A DNA stretch of 7,523 nt from positions 1 through 7,523 of the forward strand of contig JAUUNK010000249.1 of assembly GCA_030844565.1 (NCBI GenBank), written 5' to 3'. The notes under the pieces are model-generated. The model did no database searches. It had not been told where the DNA came from and saw only the letters and a list, made by a program, of their open reading frames with translations. Below, piece after piece: positions 5,144 through 7,523 of this stretch. How positions within the stretch are numbered: the first letter of the stretch is position 1; each line of letters begins with the position of its first letter. This DNA comes from Bacteroides ovatus. Lineage in GTDB: Bacteria > Bacteroidota > Bacteroidia > Bacteroidales > Bacteroidaceae. The position numbers and the translations under genes are program-made.

Positions 5144-5578
5144 TCATTCGCCTAACGATGCACTTACCCACTTTTGTTTAAATTGGCTATATCTTTTCTT
5201 TGAATCAATAAGCCATTTGCTATTTTTCCTTATAAATACATATTGGTATTCAGATTGAAGAGCATCTTCTCGTTTAGAGTAAAGTATAGCTTTATTAGTT
5301 ACACTTTCTTCAATCCTAAGTATATTTTCTTGAATAGGCTTATCACTTTCCGACATTACATAATATGATATGCAATTAGGTATGTCTTGTACTCTTTTCT
5401 TAGAGGTACAATGTTTTGTTACTATATCAGCTATTTTAGACTTTTGCCTGCGCTGTATTTCATCGTTTGACAGCGAAGTGTCTTTCTCAATCTTGTTGCA
5501 GAATATATTCCAATCATACAGTTCTTTTAAGAATGATTGGAACGTGATACATATTGAATTATAATCTTCTTGTGTCAT
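5144..5578 (-). CDS. NTF2-like immunity-type protein
   Basis: A 144-residue soluble protein. The N-terminal half is helical (YNSICITFQSFLKELYDW, 6-23; SNDEIQRRQKSKIADIVTKH, 37-56). The C-terminal half shows a strand pair typical of NTF2-like folds: NKAILYSKREDALQSEYQYV at 95-114 and FIRKNSKWLIDSKKRY at 115-130, where the K-x-x-W-L-I-D-S-K-K turn matches the usual pattern 'kdgkWkIdsk.' of NTF2-fold immunity proteins. The assignment is moderate, being based on pattern and context. The open frame begins with TTG (5582-5584), and the ATG two codons in (5576-5578) is preferred. The stop (TGA, 5144-5146) lies 25 bp before site S8, the longest 3' spacer in the array. NTF2-fold immunity proteins bind and block toxin domains in the cytoplasm. 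Confidence 0.8.
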   Translation of the reverse strand: MTQEDYNSICITFQSFLKELYDWNIFCNKIEKDTSLSNDEIQRRQKSKIADIVTKHCTSKKRVQDIPNCISYYVMSESDKPIQENILRIEESVTNKAILYSKREDALQSEYQYVFIRKNSKWLIDSKKRYSQFKQKWVSASLGE

Positions 5579-5597
5579 AATCAATTGTTTTTATTAC

Positions 5598-5644
5598 TAA
5601 TGGTTTGATAAGGAACACCGTTTAGGGGCTATCTTTCCTCGTTA
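5598..5644 (-). repeat. attC-like cassette site S9 (weak stem)
   Basis: TAAT (5598-5601) and GTTA (5641-5644) are the outer boxes. AACACC (5614-5619) faces GGGGCT (5625-5630) with two mismatches around loop GTTTA, A5631 is unpaired, and AAGG (5610-5613) pairs with TCTT (5632-5635). The sequence is close to S4 but the pairing is the poorest of the set, so it may be a decaying site. Flank 5592-5600 (TATTACTAA) is the exact complement of 5116-5124. Confidence 0.8.
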
Positions 5645-5649
5645 TAAAC

Positions 5650-6081
5650 TTATCTTATTCCTTTCAATTCTTCTTTCATTCTACCTTTTAGATGAAAATA
5701 AGCCAGTACACCCAAAGCATTGAATAATGCGGTTTCATCTTCATTACGCTCTAATGCCTTATAGAATTTTGCAACATTCTGATAAGCCAATATTAGAAAG
5801 ATTAAATAAACGACAACTAAAATTCCCCCACTGAATACAAGAGTACAAATACCTATCAATGAATTTCTATTGTATGCTTTATACTGTTTTTCAGCTTCAT
5901 CATAATCATAGTTTGTTAAATAACCAAATTGTTGCAAATCATCTCTGCTCCATCCTCGCTCTCCCAATAAGTTGATAGCATAATCACGAAGTTCGTCATC
6001 ATAGCCATAACGTTTATAATTTTTCACTACGTCTATCAACTTGTCATTATCAAATTTATTAAGAATATCAATATCTCCCAT
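5650..6081 (-). CDS. Membrane-anchored cassette protein with cytoplasmic helical N-domain
   Basis: A 143-residue protein. Residues 1-72 form a charged helical region (NKFDNDKLIDVVKNYKRYGY at 8-27, LLGERGWSRDDLQQFGY at 38-54, YDEAEKQYKAY at 60-70). They are followed by one long or two tightly packed hydrophobic segments at about 75-100 (LIGICTLVFSGGILVVVYLI and on) and a shorter one at 119-131 (LFNALGVLAYFHL). The C-terminus is basic (KGRMKEELKGIR). I recall similar small proteins from Bacteroides, but no named family. Like the 3537-3914 product it could neutralise a membrane-active effector from the inner membrane; this is a guess from context. The ATG (6079-6081) is 16 bp from the cassette end, and the stop (5650-5652) touches the matched end sequence before S9. 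Confidence 0.8.
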   Translation of the reverse strand: MGDIDILNKFDNDKLIDVVKNYKRYGYDDELRDYAINLLGERGWSRDDLQQFGYLTNYDYDEAEKQYKAYNRNSLIGICTLVFSGGILVVVYLIFLILAYQNVAKFYKALERNEDETALFNALGVLAYFHLKGRMKEELKGIR

Positions 6082-6102
6082 ACAACTTCGTTTTATTGTT
6101 TA

Positions 6103-6147
6103 TAATGGTTAAGCGGGGAATGCTGTAAGCGTTAGCCTGCTTCGTTA
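6103..6147 (-). repeat. attC-like cassette site S10
   Basis: TAAT (6103-6106) and GTTA (6144-6147) are the outer boxes. AATGC (6119-6123) pairs with GCGTT (6129-6133) with one T-G wobble around loop TGTAA, A6134 is unpaired, and AAGCGGGG (6111-6118) faces GCCTGCTT (6135-6142) with a G-G at the bulge and one wobble. Flank 6098-6105 (GTTTATAA) is the exact complement of 5642-5649. The stem is related to S1 and S3. Confidence 0.88.
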
Positions 6148-6152
6148 TGAAC

Positions 6153-6647
6153 TCATTTAAAAGATATAAGCCTACTATCTTCGCAATCAGAAGAAAATAG
6201 TTCTAATAATTGATTGAAGCTATTACAAAGAAAGTCTGCCGAGTCTTCAAATTCAGGTTCTAAGCCATAATAGATTTTACCATAATTTTCAAATGACAAA
6301 TCAATACAGAGATATTGATATTCACCCTCGACTGCCATAGCAATAGGAATATGTGTATTCCAAAAGTTACGGATTTCATTACAGGCTTCTTCGTCACCTT
6401 CAAATGTTTCGAGGCTCATAATCTCAAATTCATTCCAACGGATTTCACTATCACCTGCTTCATTAAAATCTTCAATGGAATTAAACCAAGCGTTATCATC
6501 TTTATTCGTGATAAGCTGGAACTCATTCAAAAATATCATATAATCTGCCGGGAGATTATTGTATCGCTGTAAAAAGGCAGAAGATAATTTATTAGCTTTT
6601 GTTCTTTCTTGTACAATAAATCCTCTATTTCTTAATGCTTCAATCAT
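6153..6647 (-). CDS. SMI1/KNR4 (SUKH) family immunity protein
   Basis: A 164-residue soluble protein with the signature order of the SUKH superfamily. It has LPADYMIFLNEFQ at 32-44 (the 'lP..y..fl' helix), WFNSIEDFNE at 54-63, WNEFEIMSLETFE at 71-83, and the core PIAMAVEGEYQYLCIDLS at 101-118 followed by YGKIYYGLEPEF at 122-133. The length matches typical members. SUKH proteins are among the most common immunity proteins against nuclease and other toxin domains in contact-dependent and secretion-delivered toxin systems, and they act in the cytoplasm by direct binding. Assignment to the superfamily is good; the cognate toxin cannot be read from the sequence. The ATG (6645-6647) is 16 bp from the cassette end, and the TGA stop lies just before the matched cassette end at S10. 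Confidence 0.88.
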   Translation of the reverse strand: MIEALRNRGFIVQERTKANKLSSAFLQRYNNLPADYMIFLNEFQLITNKDDNAWFNSIEDFNEAGDSEIRWNEFEIMSLETFEGDEEACNEIRNFWNTHIPIAMAVEGEYQYLCIDLSFENYGKIYYGLEPEFEDSADFLCNSFNQLLELFSSDCEDSRLISFK

Positions 6648-6668
6648 ATATTGTTTTTTAATTGTTCA

Positions 6669-6716
6669 TAATGGGATGCAGATAGCAACCTGTTAGGGTT
6701 GCTTATCTGCGTGTTA
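6669..6716 (-). repeat. attC-like cassette site S11 (extruded T)
   Basis: TAAT (6669-6672) and GTTA (6713-6716) are the outer boxes. The stem is long: 6685-6691 pairs with 6696-6702 around loop GTTA, and 6678-6684 pairs with 6704-6710. One extra T in TT (6703/6704) is unpaired, where other copies have A. Flank 6664-6671 (GTTCATAA) is the exact complement of 6145-6152. Confidence 0.88.
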
Positions 6717-6723
6717 TCCGCAT

Positions 6724-6936
6724 TTACATTTCATCGAAAATTGAATCTAAAAGGTTATTCAATTCATCATCAGTGAGATTGAAGTTCTCTTGTTCAATTT
6801 TCATGCTCTCGTATATTTCTGCCATTTCCTCTCCTTCGGTAGAGAAAAACTGGTCGGCTGATTTTATGCCGTACTCGTCAACAAGCATTCTTCTGAATAC
6901 TTGTTTGGCTTTTTCGATTTTCTTTTCTTTTTCCAT
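6724..6936 (-). CDS. Small acidic helical orphan protein (70 aa)
   Basis: A 70-residue protein, the smallest complete gene of the array. It is almost wholly helical by composition, with a lysine-rich N-terminus (MEKEKKIEKAKQVFRRMLVDE) and an acidic C-terminus (LTDDELNNLLDSIFDEM, 54-70). No family is recognised. It is accepted as real because it fills one complete cassette with matched 9-bp ends (6714-6722 and 6953-6961), has an ATG (6934-6936) behind an A-rich leader, and its stop directly abuts the matched end sequence of S11. It could be a very small immunity or antitoxin-type protein, or the remaining fragment of a longer gene. Confidence 0.7.
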   Translation of the reverse strand: MEKEKKIEKAKQVFRRMLVDEYGIKSADQFFSTEGEEMAEIYESMKIEQENFNLTDDELNNLLDSIFDEM

Positions 6937-6958
6937 TTTTCTTTTTTTTAGTTGCGGA

Positions 6959-7004
6959 TAATGGGTTAGCGTGGAACGCTGTTAGGCGCTATCACGCTTT
7001 GTTA
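6959..7004 (-). repeat. attC-like cassette site S12
   Basis: TAAT (6959-6962) and GTTA (7001-7004) are the outer boxes. 6975-6980 pairs with 6985-6990 with one A-C mismatch around loop GTTA, A6991 is unpaired, and AGCGTGG (6968-6974) pairs with TCACGCT (6992-6998). Flank 6953-6961 (TGCGGATAA) is the exact complement of 6714-6722. Confidence 0.9.
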
Positions 7005-7018
7005 GCAACCTAATTCGT

Positions 7019-7414
7019 TTATATTATATATGTTCCACATTTTTGAAATATCAAACCAAATTCTGTTTCTAATTCAATTTGCCAACCTTCTCCCTTAAAC
7101 AATAAGTGAATTATATGGTTATCATATTCTTGCATTTCACAATCACATAAATCCATATTACAATTCTGCCAATTGCAAATATTCAGTTTTTGAATTACAT
7201 TATCTGATATTTCTATTACACCCACATTATAATCTTTATTCCAAACTCCCCATTTAGAAACTTCTACTAATGGTTTATCAAAAACATGAAGTTGGAGATT
7301 TATCTCACCTATTCCCAGTTTTAATTGTCCTATGCAGAATTTTTCAAAGCCTTTAGGATACAACTGTTTTAGGAAAACATTTCTTTGTACTATATCAATT
7401 AAGTTTGTTCTCAT
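7019..7414 (-). CDS. Hypothetical cassette protein, possibly Imm50-like
   Basis: A 131-residue, mainly beta-strand soluble protein. An N-terminal helix (IDIVQRNVFLKQLYP, 6-20) leads into LKLGIGEINLQLHVFD at 31-46, then SKWGVWNKDYNVGVIEISD at 53-71, a Trp/Cys-rich piece (LNICNWQNCNMDLCDCEM, 77-94), and a closing strand block (HIIHLLFKGEGWQIELETEF, 100-119). The order 'strand - W..W....N.v.i.i' followed by a late G-W/G-x-x-I strand faintly recalls immunity family Imm50, but I would not name it with confidence. Five cysteines in 131 residues is notable for a cytoplasmic protein. The ATG (7412-7414) stands 9 bp from the cassette end. Confidence 0.8.
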   Translation of the reverse strand: MRTNLIDIVQRNVFLKQLYPKGFEKFCIGQLKLGIGEINLQLHVFDKPLVEVSKWGVWNKDYNVGVIEISDNVIQKLNICNWQNCNMDLCDCEMQEYDNHIIHLLFKGEGWQIELETEFGLIFQKCGTYII

Positions 7415-7429
7415 TTATGTTATGGTTGC

Positions 7430-7477
7430 TAATGGTTTGGTGAGGAACAGCGTTAAGCTGTTATCTCGACCTTGTTA
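7430..7477 (-). repeat. attC-like cassette site S13
   Basis: TAAT (7430-7433) and GTTA (7474-7477) are the outer boxes. AACAGC (7446-7451) pairs with GCTGTT (7457-7462) around loop GTTAA, A7463 is unpaired, and GGTGAGG (7439-7445) pairs with TCTC-G-ACC (7464-7471) with a second bulge at G7468. Flank 7424-7432 (GGTTGCTAA) is the exact complement of 7002-7010. The stem is nearly identical to S6. Confidence 0.88.
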
Positions 7478-7523
7478 CCAATATAATTTATAAGGAAACA
7501 GATAGCCATTTTTGCTTCCATGA
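7475..7523 (-). CDS. 3' end of a further cassette gene (partial, frame uncertain)
   Basis: The stretch to the right of S13 should be the end of the next cassette gene. Three minus-strand frames are open at the edge. One ends ...NGYLFPYKLYW with TAA at 7475-7477, inside the outer box of S13, as two other genes here do. Another ends ...KQKWLSVSL at 7488-7490, and a third runs through to 7453 and would be partly site-encoded. I favour the first, but the sequence does not decide it. Confidence 0.35.
   Translation of the reverse strand, partial: HGSKNGYLFPYKLYW

Larger units (their letters stand above)
1..7523 (-). mobile_element. Integron-like cassette array of candidate immunity genes (rAID-1-like)
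   Basis: Thirteen complete and two partial single-gene cassettes lie head to tail on one strand, each closed at its 3' side by a 45-48 bp hairpin repeat. Each complete cassette has its own matched 8-11 bp inverted ends, as expected if it moves as a circle recombined at attC-like sites. Several products resemble immunity families (SUKH, Imm5, NTF2-like), and a macro domain and two membrane proteins are also present. This composition and the repeated intergenic sequences agree with the recombinase-associated acquired interbacterial defence clusters described in Bacteroidales. No recombinase is visible, so both array boundaries lie outside the window. The array structure is seen directly; the rAID-1 assignment is inferred. 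Confidence 0.8.

Noticed and set aside
52..7477. CRISPR array
   Set aside because: Repeats are not identical in sequence, the spacing is gene-sized (about 250-1160 bp) and the spaces are coding.
52..7477. Hairpins as intrinsic terminators
   Set aside because: None is followed by a T-run on the gene strand, several lie partly or wholly inside coding frames, and cassette-specific end matching points to recombination sites.
52..7477. REP/BIME-type or MITE repeats
   Set aside because: Such repeats do not occur in one orientation after every gene, nor carry ends that match the far side of the adjacent gene.
1..7523. tRNA, rRNA, riboswitch or replication origin
   Set aside because: I saw no cloverleaf, conserved RNA motif, iteron set or oriT-like sequence; the space is filled by cassettes and sites.

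Overview
The window is a tandem array of small gene cassettes, all on the minus strand, with one imperfect hairpin repeat of 45-48 bp between every pair of neighbouring genes. I count 13 complete cassettes, a partial one at each end and 14 repeat copies (sites S0-S13 below, left to right). The DNA is AT-rich. Most starts are preceded by A-rich leaders with no clear Shine-Dalgarno sequence, which fits Bacteroidota, probably a gut Bacteroidales species. This is inference: no housekeeping gene is present.

Layout (plus-strand coordinates, genes read right to left): start of an exported-looking protein (1-38); DUF6678-like protein (97-480); EF-Tu domain-3-like small barrel (498-833); orphan (886-1542); Imm5-like protein with a second C-terminal module (1618-2748); orphan (2789-3469); three-helix membrane protein (3537-3914); PUA/EVE-like protein (3973-4500); macro domain (4581-5048); NTF2-like protein (5144-5578); membrane-anchored protein (5650-6081); SMI1/KNR4 (SUKH) protein (6153-6647); 70-aa orphan (6724-6936); Imm50-like or orphan protein (7019-7414); tail of one more gene (to about 7475). 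Several of these resemble families of polymorphic-toxin immunity proteins. The array therefore fits an acquired interbacterial-defence cluster, and best the recombinase-associated type (rAID-1) described in Bacteroidales, in which orphan immunity genes protect against effectors of neighbouring bacteria. That assignment is from memory of the literature, not from a search.

The strongest direct observation concerns the cassette ends. Each of the 13 complete cassettes begins and ends with its own 8-11 bp inverted sequence, with only TTA/TAA common to all. The end pairs match within a cassette and differ between cassettes. This is what integron attC biology predicts: R'' and R' are matched in the circular cassette, and crossover occurs inside R'. 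The crossover here would be at A|TT, compared with G|TT in classical integrons. The stems differ in sequence but keep pairing, and nearly all have one unpaired A at the same place. No recombinase, attI-like site or cassette promoter lies in the window. By integron logic they should lie beyond position 7523, upstream of the genes. The cassettes have only about 10-40 bp between site and start codon, so transcription probably comes from a shared external promoter.
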